Positions 7,290 to 16,583 of a stretch of DNA of 64,000 nucleotides are shown here, one piece after another. Made by a program: the position numbers and the translations under genes. The number at the start of each line of letters is the position of its first letter. Positions within the stretch are counted from its first letter, which is position 1. Source of the DNA: Pseudomonas sp. CHM02 (GTDB lineage Bacteria > Pseudomonadota > Gammaproteobacteria > Pseudomonadales > Pseudomonadaceae). The notes below the pieces were generated by a model. It saw only the letters and a program-made list of their open reading frames with translations. It was not told the DNA's origin and ran no database searches. The stretch is taken from assembly GCF_000612585.1 (NCBI RefSeq), contig NZ_JFCA01000035.1, positions 22,006-86,005 on the forward strand, read 5' to 3'.

Positions 7290-8621
7290 TCACCATTCCA
7301 CCACCCTGCGTACTTTGAGCAATGCCTCGTGCAGCGCGGGCATTGCCACCGAGCCCAGGGCCAGGCGTAACGCGTGTGGGACATGGGCCGAGACGGCAAA
7401 CGGCTCGGCAGTGGATACCGAGATATTCTCGCGCTGCAAGGTCATGGCGACCTGATCGGCCCGCGCGTCTTCCGCCAACGGCAACCACAAGAAATACGAT
7501 GAAGGATGGCTGCTGTAGGCCAACCCCTTGAGCACCCGCGCGGCGAGCTCCTGGCGCGCCTGGGCATCTTCACGCTTTTGCGCTTCCAACTGCGCCACGG
7601 TGCCATCCTCGATCCAGGCCACCGCGATGGCGCTCATCACACCGGGCACATTCCAGGTGGTGGCCATGATCGTGCGCTCAAGGGGTTTCACCCATTCGCT
7701 GGGCGCGGCGACAAACCCCACGCGCAGGCCGGTCGCGACACTTTTCGACAGCCCACCCACATACACCGTGCGTTCCGGCGCCAGCGTCGCCACGGGCGGC
7801 GGTGCGTTTTCGGCCAGGAACGCATAGGCCGCGTCTTCGATGATCATCAGGTTGTGCTGGCGGGCGATGGCGACCAGTTGTTCGCGTTGGCCCTTGTCCA
7901 TCACCCAGCCGAGGGGATTGTGCAAGGTCGGCATGCTGTACACCGCACGCACCGGGCGTCGGCGACACAGGCTTTGCAAGGCGTCCAGGTCCGGGCCTGC
8001 GGGCGTCACCGGGATCGCGACGACTTCCAGGTGCAGAGTCTCAGCGAGCACCTTGAACCCCGAATAGGTCAACGCATCCACCGCGATCACATCCCCGGGC
8101 TTGAGCAACGCCATCATCGTCACCGCCAAGCCATGCTGGGCACCGCTGACCAGCAGCACCTGGTCGGCCTCCACGCTCAATCCTCTGCTGCGCAAATGCC
8201 GTGCGAATGCAGCACGCTCATGCTGGCGGCCGGCGTGGGGCTGGTAACGCAGCAGGGCCTCAAGGTCGCCGGACAACGCCAACTGTCGCAAGGCCGTGCG
8301 CAGCAGGTCCGCCTGGCCCGGCAACGAGGGGTAGTTGAAGTTGAGGTCGAGCATCCCCGCCGCCACCGTCATCTGCCCACTGCCCTGCCCCGGTGGCAGC
8401 GAGATTTCGCGCACAAAGGTGCCGCGCCCGGTTTCACCGCTGACCAGTCCCATGGCCTCCAGTTCGGTGTACACCCGGCTGGCGGTGACCAGCGCCAGAC
8501 CCTGCTCGGCCGCCAACTGACGGTGAGTCGGCAGGCGCGTACCGGGCGGCATTTTTCCGCTGCGGATGTCTGCGGCGAACATATCGACCAGGGACTTGTA
8601 GCGGGCGCGGGGCATAAGCAT
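7290..8621 (-). CDS. MocR-type GntR regulator with aminotransferase-like domain
   Basis: This is a transcription regulator of about 443 residues with an N-terminal GntR winged helix (KSLVDMFAADIRSGK, RQLAAEQGLALVTASRVYTELEAMGLV, GRGTFV) and a C-terminal fold-type I PLP-binding domain. The PLP-lysine segment is YVGGLSKSVATGLRVG. Such MocR proteins usually respond to an amino acid or vitamin B6 compound and control a divergent gene. The EamA exporter gene begins 85 bp away on the other strand, so it is the probable target. The ATG at 8621 or the one two codons later (8615) is preferred over the longer frame to 8651. The inverted repeat at 8630-8647 lies just upstream. Confidence 0.9.
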   Translation of the reverse strand: MLMPRARYKSLVDMFAADIRSGKMPPGTRLPTHRQLAAEQGLALVTASRVYTELEAMGLVSGETGRGTFVREISLPPGQGSGQMTVAAGMLDLNFNYPSLPGQADLLRTALRQLALSGDLEALLRYQPHAGRQHERAAFARHLRSRGLSVEADQVLLVSGAQHGLAVTMMALLKPGDVIAVDALTYSGFKVLAETLHLEVVAIPVTPAGPDLDALQSLCRRRPVRAVYSMPTLHNPLGWVMDKGQREQLVAIARQHNLMIIEDAAYAFLAENAPPPVATLAPERTVYVGGLSKSVATGLRVGFVAAPSEWVKPLERTIMATTWNVPGVMSAIAVAWIEDGTVAQLEAQKREDAQARQELAARVLKGLAYSSHPSSYFLWLPLAEDARADQVAMTLQRENISVSTAEPFAVSAHVPHALRLALGSVAMPALHEALLKVRRVVEW

Positions 8622-8629
8622 GTATCCAT

Positions 8630-8647
8630 GACAATTCTTTGATTGTC
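8630..8647. promoter_or_regulatory. candidate MocR operator, GACAAT-N6-ATTGTC
   Basis: A perfect 6-bp inverted repeat with a 6-bp spacer lies in the 85-bp region between the MocR regulator and the EamA exporter, 8 bp upstream of the regulator start. Its position would let a bound MocR dimer control both genes. This is inference from symmetry and location. Confidence 0.5.
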
Positions 8648-8706
8648 TCAATGCTCGCCCCTAGGATGGCTCGGACGCAACCCCCTCTTTCTTCGGGCAC
8701 CTCCTC

Positions 8707-9597
8707 ATGGAACGTACATCCTCACTCAACACCCTGGACGCCAGCACCCAAGGCTGGATCAACGGCTTTATCGGCGTGGTGATTTTCAGCGGGTCCTTGC
8801 CCGCCACGCGCCTGGCGGTGATGGCGTTCGACCCGGTGTTCCTGACCATGATCCGCGCCGCCATCGCCGCCGTCCTAGGGGTGCTGCTGCTGTGGCTGTT
8901 CAAGGAAAAACGCCCCGCACGCACTCAATGGATGCCGCTGGCGATCGTCGCCCTTGGCGTGGTGATCGGCTTCCCGCTGCTCACCGCCCTGGCGCTGCAA
9001 TATGTGACCTCGGCCCACTCCATCGTGTTCATCGGCCTGCTGCCGCTGGCGACCGCTGTATTTGGCGTGCTGCGCGGTGGCGAACGCCCGCGCGCGGTGT
9101 TCTGGTTGTTCTCGGTCCTCGGCAGTGTATTGGTGATGGGTTATGCCTTCGCCCAGGGCTTGAGCGCCGCGCCGGCCGGCGATGTGCTGATGCTGCTGGC
9201 GGTGCTGGCGTGTGGCCTGGGCTATGCCGAAGGCGCCAAGTTGTCACGCAGCCTGGGCGGCTGGCAGGTGATCTGCTGGGCGCTGGTGGTGTCGATGCCG
9301 GTGGTGGTGCCGTTGAGCCTGGTGCTGGCGCCGACAAGCTTTCACGGCATCAGCCTGCCTGCCTGGCTGAGCCTGGGTTATGTGTCGCTGTTCAGCATGC
9401 TGATCGGCTTTGTGTTCTGGTACCGCGGCCTGGCTCAGGGTGGCATCGCCGCTGTCGGTCAGTTGCAGTTGCTGCAACCGTTTTTCGGCCTGGCACTGGC
9501 GGCGGGCCTGCTGCATGAGCAGGTCAGCCTGGGCATGGTGCTGGTGACGGTCGCGGTGATCGGCTGCGTGGCCGGCGCGAAGAAGTTCGCGCGTTAA
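8707..9597 (+). CDS. EamA/DMT-family transporter
   Basis: This is a 296-residue inner-membrane protein with about ten hydrophobic segments and the duplicated EamA (drug/metabolite transporter) organisation, for example ALALQYVTSAHSIVFIGLLP in the first half and GFVFWYRGLAQGGIAAVGQL in the second. Members mostly export amino acids or metabolites. It faces a MocR regulator, a common pairing for amino-acid or cofactor-related exporters. No good Shine-Dalgarno site precedes the ATG (upstream CACCTCCTC). The stop overlaps the convergent yceI-like stop by 3 bp in GTTAAC. Confidence 0.88.
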   Translation: MERTSSLNTLDASTQGWINGFIGVVIFSGSLPATRLAVMAFDPVFLTMIRAAIAAVLGVLLLWLFKEKRPARTQWMPLAIVALGVVIGFPLLTALALQYVTSAHSIVFIGLLPLATAVFGVLRGGERPRAVFWLFSVLGSVLVMGYAFAQGLSAAPAGDVLMLLAVLACGLGYAEGAKLSRSLGGWQVICWALVVSMPVVVPLSLVLAPTSFHGISLPAWLSLGYVSLFSMLIGFVFWYRGLAQGGIAAVGQLQLLQPFFGLALAAGLLHEQVSLGMVLVTVAVIGCVAGAKKFAR

Positions 9598-10160
9598 CGC
9601 TGCGGCGCGACCATCTTGAACTTGATGTTGATGTCATTCGACACCACGCTGTTGCCGGCCCATTCCCCCTCGCCGATCTTGAAGTCGCCGCGCTTGAGGA
9701 TGAACTCACCGTCGAACACGCCAATGCCGCTTTGTTCCTTGAGCACCACGTCGACATCCACCGATTGCGTGGTGCCCTTGATGGTCAGGTTGCCGCTGAT
9801 CGTATAGCGGTTGTCTCCCAGGGCCTTGACCCCGGTGGATTCATACACGCCCACCGGGTAGGTCGCGGTGTCGAACCAGGACGCACGTTGCAGTTCGTCG
9901 TTGGCGTCCGGGCTGCCGGCGTCGATGCTGGCGAGCTGGATCTTCAGCAAGGCATGCCCGGCTTCCGGCTTTTGTGTATCGAAGGTCAAGGTACCCTCGA
10001 AGTCGCTGAAGGTGCCGTACACCCGCTGCCCCAATTGCTTGTAGGTAAAGCTGATCTGGCTGGCGGTGCGGTTGACGTCCTTGTATTCCACTGCCTGGGC
10101 GCTGGCGCCATAGGCGAGGATCAAGGCCAGTACGGCGACCGGGGACATTCGTCGTTTCAT
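9594..10160 (-). CDS. YceI family periplasmic protein
   Basis: This 188-residue protein has a signal peptide (MKRRMSPVAVLALILAYGASAQA) followed by a YceI lipocalin-like barrel that binds isoprenoid-type lipids. Recognisable parts are ASQISFTYKQLGQRVYGTFSDFEGTLTFD, the DELQRASWFDTATYP segment and GNLTIKGTTQSVDV. GGAGCG lies seven bases before the ATG at 10160. It ends tail to tail with the EamA gene. A role in isoprenoid/quinone handling or stress response is general family knowledge. Confidence 0.9.
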   Translation of the reverse strand: MKRRMSPVAVLALILAYGASAQAVEYKDVNRTASQISFTYKQLGQRVYGTFSDFEGTLTFDTQKPEAGHALLKIQLASIDAGSPDANDELQRASWFDTATYPVGVYESTGVKALGDNRYTISGNLTIKGTTQSVDVDVVLKEQSGIGVFDGEFILKRGDFKIGEGEWAGNSVVSNDINIKFKMVAPQR

Positions 10161-10283
10161 GCAACGCTCCGCTGGAGGTTAAGGACACAGGTACTGAGCT
10201 AACACGCCAGACCCGGGATTTATTCCCATCCGGCGTCTGTCCTGCTAAACAGAGTAGTCGCCCAAGCACAACAAGGACTCTGC

Positions 10284-10778
10284 ATGCTCGCCCCCTCACT
10301 CCAGGACATCACCGCGCCGGAAGGCATCTGCTACGGCTGCGGCGGCAGCAACCCCCACGGCCTCCATATCAAGAGCCGCTGGGACGCGGACGGCATCCAC
10401 CTGATCGCTGAACATCTGCCCGACGCCCAATACAGCGGCTGGCCCGACCTGGTCTACGGTGGCCTGATCGCCATGCTGGTGGACTGCCATTCCAATTGGA
10501 CCGCCATGGCTTACCACTACCGCGCCGAACAGCGCGAGCCCGGCAGCCTGCCGCGCATCGACTGCGTCACCGGCAACCTGGGCATCAAATTCATCAAGCC
10601 AACGCCCATGGGCGTCACCCTCACCCTGCGCGCACGGGCCGAGGGCGATGTGGGGCGCAAGACCCGCGTGATCTGCGAGGTGTACGCCGGTGACGTGCTC
10701 ACCGCGGTCGGTGATTCGATCTTCGTGCGCGTCGACACCGGCCAACTGGCCGCCGCCGCCCATGGTCGCGAGGGCTGA
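10284..10778 (+). CDS. PaaI-type hotdog thioesterase family protein
   Basis: This 164-residue single hotdog-fold protein is probably an acyl-CoA thioesterase. The core helix segment is YSGWPDLVYGGLIAMLVDCHSNWTA, with the later strand IKFIKPTPMGVTLTLRARAE. The N-terminal CYGCGGSNPHGLHIKSRW is typical of the PaaI/THEM4-like group. It is 44 bp upstream of the dienelactone hydrolase gene on the same strand and may be co-transcribed with it. Confidence 0.8.
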   Translation: MLAPSLQDITAPEGICYGCGGSNPHGLHIKSRWDADGIHLIAEHLPDAQYSGWPDLVYGGLIAMLVDCHSNWTAMAYHYRAEQREPGSLPRIDCVTGNLGIKFIKPTPMGVTLTLRARAEGDVGRKTRVICEVYAGDVLTAVGDSIFVRVDTGQLAAAAHGREG

Positions 10779-10822
10779 TCCTGGTCTACATTGACTGCCA
10801 CCGCTAATCGAGGACTGCACCG

Positions 10823-11710
10823 ATGACTCGTCTCACCGCGAAAGACTTTGCCCCCGAACTGCTGGAACTCTACGACGGCTACGCCCACGGCAAGATCAAC
10901 CGCCGCGAATTTCTCGACCGCGCCGCGCTGTTCACGTTTGGCGGCCTAACCGCCTCGGCCCTGCTCGCCGCCCTGAGCCCCAACTATGCGCTGGCCGAAC
11001 AGGTGAAATTCACCGACCCGGATATCGTCGCCGACTACATCACTTATCCCTCGCCCAAGGGCAACGGCAATGTACGCGGCTATCTGGTGCGCCCGGCCAA
11101 AGCGGCGGGCAAATTGCCGGCGGTGGTGGTGGTCCACGAGAACCGTGGCCTCAACCCTTATATCGAAGACGTCGCCCGGCGCCTGGCCAAGGCCGGCTTT
11201 ATCGCCCTGGCCCCCGATGGCCTGACCTCGGTCGGCGGCTACCCCGGCAACGATGAAAAAGGCGTGGAACTGCAGCAGAAAGTCGACCCGACCAAGCTGA
11301 TGAACGACTTCTTCGCCGCCATCGAATGGCTGATGCACCACGACAGCAGCACCGGCAAAGTCGGCATCACCGGCTTCTGTTATGGCGGCGGCGTGACCAA
11401 TGCGGCAGCGGTGGCGTACCCGGAACTGGGCGCGGCGGTGTCGTTCTATGGGCGTCAGCCGGAGGCCAAGGATGTGCCGCGGATCAAGGCGCCGATCATG
11501 CTGCACTACGGTGAGTTGGACACGCGGATCAACGAAGGCTGGCCGGCGTACGAGAAGGCGCTCAAGGCCGCCGGCACCACGTATGAGGCGTATATCTACA
11601 AGGGCGCCAACCACGGTTTCCATAATGATTCGACGCCGCGTTATGACGAGGCAGCGGCGAACCTGGCGTGGGAGAGGACGCTCGACTGGTTCCATAAATA
11701 TTTGGCCTAG
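10823..11710 (+). CDS. dienelactone hydrolase family protein with Tat-like signal
   Basis: This 295-residue alpha/beta hydrolase resembles the YghX/dienelactone hydrolase group. The N-terminal region holds INRREFLDRAALFTFGG and a hydrophobic stretch ending near NYALA, a twin-arginine-like signal, so the enzyme is probably periplasmic. The nucleophile is the Cys of GFCYGGG, with Asp in HYGELDTRI and His in GANHGFHND completing the triad. ATCGAGGACTG precedes the ATG. The DLH family hydrolyses lactones or esters; the physiological substrate is not evident. Confidence 0.88.
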   Translation: MTRLTAKDFAPELLELYDGYAHGKINRREFLDRAALFTFGGLTASALLAALSPNYALAEQVKFTDPDIVADYITYPSPKGNGNVRGYLVRPAKAAGKLPAVVVVHENRGLNPYIEDVARRLAKAGFIALAPDGLTSVGGYPGNDEKGVELQQKVDPTKLMNDFFAAIEWLMHHDSSTGKVGITGFCYGGGVTNAAAVAYPELGAAVSFYGRQPEAKDVPRIKAPIMLHYGELDTRINEGWPAYEKALKAAGTTYEAYIYKGANHGFHNDSTPRYDEAAANLAWERTLDWFHKYLA

Positions 11711-11720
11711 ACACCCGTTA

Positions 11721-11752
11721 AATGTGGGAGCTGGCTTGCCTGCTCCCACATT
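11721..11752. terminator. REP-like hairpin, possible bidirectional terminator
   Basis: AATGTGGGAGC pairs perfectly with GCTCCCACATT across a 10-base loop (TGGCTTGCCT). It lies between the convergent dienelactone hydrolase and DUF2252 genes. There is no long T-run, so it may be only a lone REP-type palindrome. Confidence 0.55.
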
Positions 11753-11773
11753 GGATCGACTTCGTTCTCGAGG

Positions 11774-12958
11774 TCAGTGTTCCAAGGCATAACGCCGGCA
11801 ATGGTTGAGGTAGCCTTGCTCATGGCTCCCCACCAGTTGCACCACGCTGGTCCACAACCAGGACGGTGCATCCAGTTGCTTGGAACGGTTCTCCTGCAAC
11901 ACCGCCATCCAGTCCTTGCGCGTCTCGCGGTCCATCTGCCGCGCATGGGCGATACCCACCACCCGCGCCAGGTAGCCGGCGGCGTGCCTGGCGTCTGTCT
12001 CGCTCAACTCATCCAGCTCCAGTTTCATGTCCTGGGGCAGCAGCTCGCGGATAAAGAACCCGTGATCCAGAAAACGCGTGGCCACCATCCGCTCACCCAA
12101 GCCGGGTGACAACTGGCGCGCGCCTTCCACCACGCGACGACCGTTGTCCCTGGGCATCTTCGCCCGTGCCGCACGGGGTGCTGCGGCGCCGACGGCCTCC
12201 TTGATATCGATCAGGCAGTATTCCTGTTCGTCCTTGTCGCCCACACCGAGCAAGGCGGCATAGCGCAGCAGGCCGAGCGAACTGCAACCCTTGACCCAAT
12301 AAGCCGAGTCCAGCAGTTCGACCCTGGCGTCCTTGGGCCGGCCCTTGAGCGAGGTGACCAACTGGTGGATTTCGTCCGAGGCACACAGGGTTTCCAGCGC
12401 CGCTTTTTCGGCCCGTGACAACGACCAGAAATGCTTGCCCAACGGGATGGTCGGCCGGGCGCTTTCGATGCGCTCGCGCGCCAGGTTTTTCCAGGTGCGC
12501 TCCACGGCGCTGCGCATGCCCGCCTTGACCTGGGACGGACGCGGCGGCGCCTGGTCGGGCTTGTCTTTGAACGCCTGTTCGTAGCCCACCATCATCTCTT
12601 CGAGCATGCGTGCGGTGGTGACGCCGGGCAGGTCCGAGCCGCGCGCGGCGGTGGCCAGGGACAGGGCCAGGCGCACCAGGTCGTGGGTCGGGTTGCCGAT
12701 CACTGCCTGGTCGAGGTCGCGGATGTGCATATCGATGCGGCCCTTGGTGTCGCCGGTAGGCCCCAGGTTGCCGGCGTGGCAGTCGCCGCAGATCCAGATC
12801 GCCGGGCCGTGGGGCAAGCGGCGACCGGTCTGGCTGTGCAGCCACTCGTAGAACTGCACGGTGCTGCCGCGTACGTAGGCATGGGCAGAGCGCGCCATCT
12901 TCAAATTGCGCAATTGGGTCAGGTGTGGCATGCGGGCGGAGGGGCGCGGTGTTTTCAT
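11774..12958 (-). CDS. DUF2252 family protein
   Basis: This 394-residue protein has the DUF2252 pattern: MARSAHAYVRGS, WICGDCHAGNLGP, DMHIRDLDQAVIGNPTHDLVRLALSLA and CSSLGLLRYAALLGV. The GD-H-N and D-D features resemble a kinase-like (aminoglycoside phosphotransferase/HipA-like) nucleotide fold, but no activity is established. The ATG at 12958 is chosen; the frame extends to a TTG at 13024 without a good ribosome site. It is not obviously co-transcribed with ampR, which lies 76 bp upstream on the same strand. Confidence 0.85.
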   Translation of the reverse strand: MKTPRPSARMPHLTQLRNLKMARSAHAYVRGSTVQFYEWLHSQTGRRLPHGPAIWICGDCHAGNLGPTGDTKGRIDMHIRDLDQAVIGNPTHDLVRLALSLATAARGSDLPGVTTARMLEEMMVGYEQAFKDKPDQAPPRPSQVKAGMRSAVERTWKNLARERIESARPTIPLGKHFWSLSRAEKAALETLCASDEIHQLVTSLKGRPKDARVELLDSAYWVKGCSSLGLLRYAALLGVGDKDEQEYCLIDIKEAVGAAAPRAARAKMPRDNGRRVVEGARQLSPGLGERMVATRFLDHGFFIRELLPQDMKLELDELSETDARHAAGYLARVVGIAHARQMDRETRKDWMAVLQENRSKQLDAPSWLWTSVVQLVGSHEQGYLNHCRRYALEH

Positions 12959-13034
12959 GGAATAACTCAGTGCAGGTGTTGCGGTAGAGCGCTGGCCTCC
13001 AGCAAATGTTTCATCATGTTTCAAAAAAACACAT

Positions 13035-13913
13035 TTAGTCTTGCGTCGCCCTCTCCCGCAACCAGCCCTTGAATGCCAACATCGCCGAGGTCTCAGCCCG
13101 CGATTGCAGGCGGGTCAGCCAGTAGCTGCCGGTGGTAATGCCCACATCGAACGGTTGGCGGATGACGTCGCTCTCCAGTTGCCGCGAAAACATCATCGCC
13201 GGTGCCAATGCCACCCCCATGCCTTGCAAAGCCGCTTCCATCATTGCCAGCGAGGAATCAAACACGATGCTGCGCGGCACCAGGGTATCGGCGGGCAAAC
13301 CGGCGGCCTGGAACCACAGGCTCCACTCATCGGCGCGGTAGGAGCGCAGCAGGGTGTGTTTCAACAGGTCGGCGGGCGTGTGCAGTTGCTCGGCCAATGA
13401 CGGCACGCAGAGCACAGTCAGTGGCGCTGCCAGCAGTTCGCAGGCCTCTGTGCCATGCCAGGCACCTGCGCCGAAGCGGATGGCATAGTCCAGGCCTTCG
13501 GCGGCCACGTCGACGCGGTTGTTGTGGGTGGACAGCCGCAGGTCGATAAAGGGATAGCGTGCGTGGAAATCCGGCAGCCGAGGCAACAACCAGCCCACGG
13601 CAAAGGTGCCGACTGCGCCCACTGTGAGCACTTCGCGGTAATGCCCGCCTTCGAATTGGCTCAAGGTCTGGGCAATGCGGTCAAATGACTCGCGCACTAC
13701 CGGCAGCAGGGTTTCGCCTTCACGGGTCAGCATCAGGCCGCGGGGCAAGCGTTTGAACAATGTGACGTTGAGTTGCGCCTCCAGGCTTTTGACTTGGTGG
13801 CTGACCGCTGCTTGAGTCACACACAGCTCGATGGCCGCACGGGTAAAGCTCAAATGTCGCGCAGAGGCCTCGAAAGCGCGCAGCGCGTTGAGCGGCAAAT
13901 GGGAGCGCAGCAT
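13035..13913 (-). CDS. ampR: AmpR, LysR-type regulator of ampC
   Basis: This 292-residue LysR-family protein closely follows AmpR in my memory: PLNALRAFEASARHLSFTRAA, the helix-turn-helix CVTQAAVSHQVKSLEAQLN, GLMLTREGE, STHNNRVDVAAEGLDYAIRFG, the LRSYRADEW segment and VFDSSLAMMEAALQGMGVALAP. AmpR senses cell-wall muropeptides versus UDP-MurNAc-pentapeptide and switches ampC between repression and activation. The divergent class C beta-lactamase gene 127 bp away is its expected target, which strongly supports the name. Confidence 0.93.
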   Translation of the reverse strand: MLRSHLPLNALRAFEASARHLSFTRAAIELCVTQAAVSHQVKSLEAQLNVTLFKRLPRGLMLTREGETLLPVVRESFDRIAQTLSQFEGGHYREVLTVGAVGTFAVGWLLPRLPDFHARYPFIDLRLSTHNNRVDVAAEGLDYAIRFGAGAWHGTEACELLAAPLTVLCVPSLAEQLHTPADLLKHTLLRSYRADEWSLWFQAAGLPADTLVPRSIVFDSSLAMMEAALQGMGVALAPAMMFSRQLESDVIRQPFDVGITTGSYWLTRLQSRAETSAMLAFKGWLRERATQD

Positions 13914-14040
13914 ACTTGACCCTAACTAATCTAATGGCAGGTGCGAGATATCATCGTTTGCCCAAGGCCGGCGAACTGCCTACATTTGCCACGCCCGCGC
14001 AGGCTCTCAGTCAATCGATCACTCTCATGGAAGCGATATC

Positions 14041-15195
14041 ATGCCCCAACTCTCCCTGCCTGGAGTGCGTAATTTAAGCGCCCTGGCTTTGTTTCTGGCT
14101 GCCGGCCACTGTCTGGCCGCTACCGACCTGCGTACCGTGGTGGACGCCAGCGTCAAGCCACTGATGCAACAGCAGTCTATTCCAGGCTTGGTCGTCGGCA
14201 TCGTGAAGGACGGCAAAACGCAATACTTTAACTACGGTGTTGCCAGCAAAGACGCTCAGCAACCCGTGAGTGAAGACACCCTGTTTGAAGTCGGTTCGGT
14301 GAGCAAGACCTTTACCGCCACCCTCGCCGGTTATGCCGTGGCGACCGGCAAACTGACCCTCTCCGCGCCGGCCAGCGACTACCTGCCGGCATTGCGCGGC
14401 GGCCGGTTCGACCACATCAGCGTAATCAACCTGGGCACCTACACTGCCGGCGGCCTGCCCCTGCAGTTCCCCGCCGAGGCGGATAACAACTCGCGCATGA
14501 TCAGTTACTTCCAGCACTGGAAACCCGACTTCGCCCCCGGCACCCACCGCTTGTACTCCAACCCGAGCCTGGGCCTGTTCGGCTACCTGGCGGCGCAGAG
14601 CCTGAAGCAACCGTTCGACCGGCTGATGGAGCAAACCCTGCTCCCGAAACTGGGGCTCAAGCACACCTTCGTCAAAGTGCCCGCCAGCCAGATGGACCTG
14701 TATGCCCAGGGCTACGGCAACGACGGCAAGCCGGTACGCGTCGGTCCTGGCGCCATGGACAGCGAGGCCTATGGCATCAAGACCAGCGCTGCCGACCTGC
14801 TGCACTACGTCAGTGTGAACATGAACCCGGCCAGTCTGGAAAAACCGTTGCAACAGGCGATCGCCACCACGCACACCGGTTACTACAGCGTAAGCGGCAT
14901 GACCCAGGGTCTGGGCTGGGAGATGTATCCCTACCCGATCAAGCTCGACGCCTTGCTCGACGGCAACTCGACCCTCATGGCGCGTGAACCGCACAAGGTC
15001 GATTGGCTGACCCCGCCGCAAGCCCCCCACGCCGACACACTGGTGAACAAAACCGGCTCCACCAACGGATTTGGCGCGTACGTGGCCTATGTGCCGAGCA
15101 AGGGCATGGGCGTGGTGATCCTGGCGAACAAGAACTACCCGAACGGGGAGCGAGTGAAAGTGGCCCATGCGATCTTGAGTGCGTTGGACCACTGA
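14041..15195 (+). CDS. ampC: class C beta-lactamase AmpC
   Basis: This 384-residue periplasmic serine beta-lactamase has a signal peptide ending near CLAA-TD. The three class C motifs are present: S86-V-S-K89 (catalytic Ser), Y172-S-N174, and K337-T-G339 followed by STNGFGAYVAYVP. GGAAG at 14029-14033 precedes the ATG. Divergence from ampR indicates inducible intrinsic beta-lactam resistance as in other pseudomonads. All key residues are intact, so it should be functional. Confidence 0.97.
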   Translation: MPQLSLPGVRNLSALALFLAAGHCLAATDLRTVVDASVKPLMQQQSIPGLVVGIVKDGKTQYFNYGVASKDAQQPVSEDTLFEVGSVSKTFTATLAGYAVATGKLTLSAPASDYLPALRGGRFDHISVINLGTYTAGGLPLQFPAEADNNSRMISYFQHWKPDFAPGTHRLYSNPSLGLFGYLAAQSLKQPFDRLMEQTLLPKLGLKHTFVKVPASQMDLYAQGYGNDGKPVRVGPGAMDSEAYGIKTSAADLLHYVSVNMNPASLEKPLQQAIATTHTGYYSVSGMTQGLGWEMYPYPIKLDALLDGNSTLMAREPHKVDWLTPPQAPHADTLVNKTGSTNGFGAYVAYVPSKGMGVVILANKNYPNGERVKVAHAILSALDH

Positions 15196-15207
15196 CCCAC
15201 ACATCCC

Positions 15208-15292
15208 TGCAGGAACCGGCTTGCCGGCGATGGCGCCCCTGATACATGCACTGGTTTCAAGGGCCTCATCGCCGGCAAGTCGGCGCCTACAG
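15208..15292. repeat. REP pair (REPIN-like)
   Basis: TGCAGGAACCGGCTTGCCGG and the inverse CAAGTCGGCGCCTACAGG flank about 40 bp between the convergent ampC and dctM genes. Confidence 0.9.
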
Positions 15293-15302
15293 GGGGGGGC
15301 GA

Positions 15303-16583
15303 CTACATGCCGAGCCAGTGCGGCAGCGCCAGGGAGATGAACGGCAGGTAGGTGACCATGATCAGGAACACCAGCAGGATCATCAGCCACGGCAACGCCG
15401 CACGGATGGTCTGCCCCAGGCTCAAGCCGGTCACCGCCGAGGTCACGAACAGGTTCAGCCCGACTGGCGGATGCACCAGGCCGATCTCCATGTTCACCAC
15501 CATCACGATCCCCAAGTGAATCGGGTCGATGCCCAGCTTCATCGCAATCGGGAAGAAGATCGGCGCCAGGATCAGCACGATGGCGGACGGTTCCATGAAG
15601 CTGCCCGCTACCAACAGCACCACGTTGACCATGATCAGGAAGCCAATCGGCGTCAGCCCTTCAGAGATCACCCACGCGGTGATTTCCTGGGGAATCTGCT
15701 CAGTGGTGAGCACATGGGCGAACAGCATGGCGTTGGCGATGATGAACATCAGCATGATCGCCAGGCGCCCGGACTCCAGCAGTACCTTGGGACAGTCGCG
15801 CAGCTTCATGTCCTTGTAGACGAACAACGCCACAAACGCCGAGTACACCGCCGCCACCGCCGCCGCTTCGGTCGGGGTGAACATGCCGCTGTAGATGCCG
15901 CCGAGGATGATCACCAGCAACAACAGGCCCCAGAATGCACGGCGTGCGCAGGTCAGCCACTCACGGAAGGTCGCCCGTGGCTGCGCCGGCAACTTCTTGA
16001 TGCGCGCGACAATGTAGATCGCGATCATCAACATCAGGCCCAGCAGCAAGCCTGGAATCACGCCCGCCATGAACAGCTTGCCCACCGATGTTTCCGTCGC
16101 GGCCGAGTACACCACCATCACGATCGACGGCGGGATCAGGATACCCAGCGTGCCCGCATTACAGATGATCCCGGCACCGAATTCCTTCGGGTAACCGGAA
16201 CGCACCATGCCTGCCACGGCGATCGATCCCACCGCCGCCACCGTCGCCGGCGACGAACCCGACAGCGCCGCAAACAGCATGCACGCCAGCACCGCCGCAA
16301 TCGCCAGGCCACCGCGAATATGCCCGACACAAGCGTTGGCAAAGTCGATCAGGCGTTGCGCCACGCCCCCGGTGGTCATGAACGCGCCGGACAGCAGGAA
16401 GAACGGAATCGCCAAAAACGTGTAGGCGTCAGACGTCTCGAACAGCTTGATCGCCAGGGAGCTGACTGAGTCGGGGCTGAACATCAGGATCGACACCGCC
16501 CCCGACAACCCCAGTGCAATTGCGATTGGCACACCCAGGAACATGAACACGAACAACAGCAGGAATAGACAGAGCACGGCCAT
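15303..16583 (-). CDS. dctM: TRAP transporter large permease (DctM-like), itaconate cluster
   Basis: This 426-residue inner-membrane protein has about 12 hydrophobic segments and DctM signatures such as FLAIPFFLLSGAFMTTGG, AVGSIAVAGMVRSGYPKEF, CNAGTLGILIPPSI and GLVHPPVGLNLFVTSAV. It forms the ion-coupled transport channel of a TRAP uptake system with the small permease and binding protein upstream. Its ATG overlaps the DctQ stop by ATGA. Position in the cluster suggests itaconate or a related C5 dicarboxylate as substrate (inference by synteny). Confidence 0.92.
   Translation of the reverse strand: MAVLCLFLLLFVFMFLGVPIAIALGLSGAVSILMFSPDSVSSLAIKLFETSDAYTFLAIPFFLLSGAFMTTGGVAQRLIDFANACVGHIRGGLAIAAVLACMLFAALSGSSPATVAAVGSIAVAGMVRSGYPKEFGAGIICNAGTLGILIPPSIVMVVYSAATETSVGKLFMAGVIPGLLLGLMLMIAIYIVARIKKLPAQPRATFREWLTCARRAFWGLLLLVIILGGIYSGMFTPTEAAAVAAVYSAFVALFVYKDMKLRDCPKVLLESGRLAIMLMFIIANAMLFAHVLTTEQIPQEITAWVISEGLTPIGFLIMVNVVLLVAGSFMEPSAIVLILAPIFFPIAMKLGIDPIHLGIVMVVNMEIGLVHPPVGLNLFVTSAVTGLSLGQTIRAALPWLMILLVFLIMVTYLPFISLALPHWLGM

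Noticed and set aside
13914..14040. AmpR-binding site in the ampR-ampC gap
   Set aside because: A site must exist there, but no T-N11-A repeat stood out over background; only a weak repeat GCGA-ATATCAT was seen, so I do not mark one.
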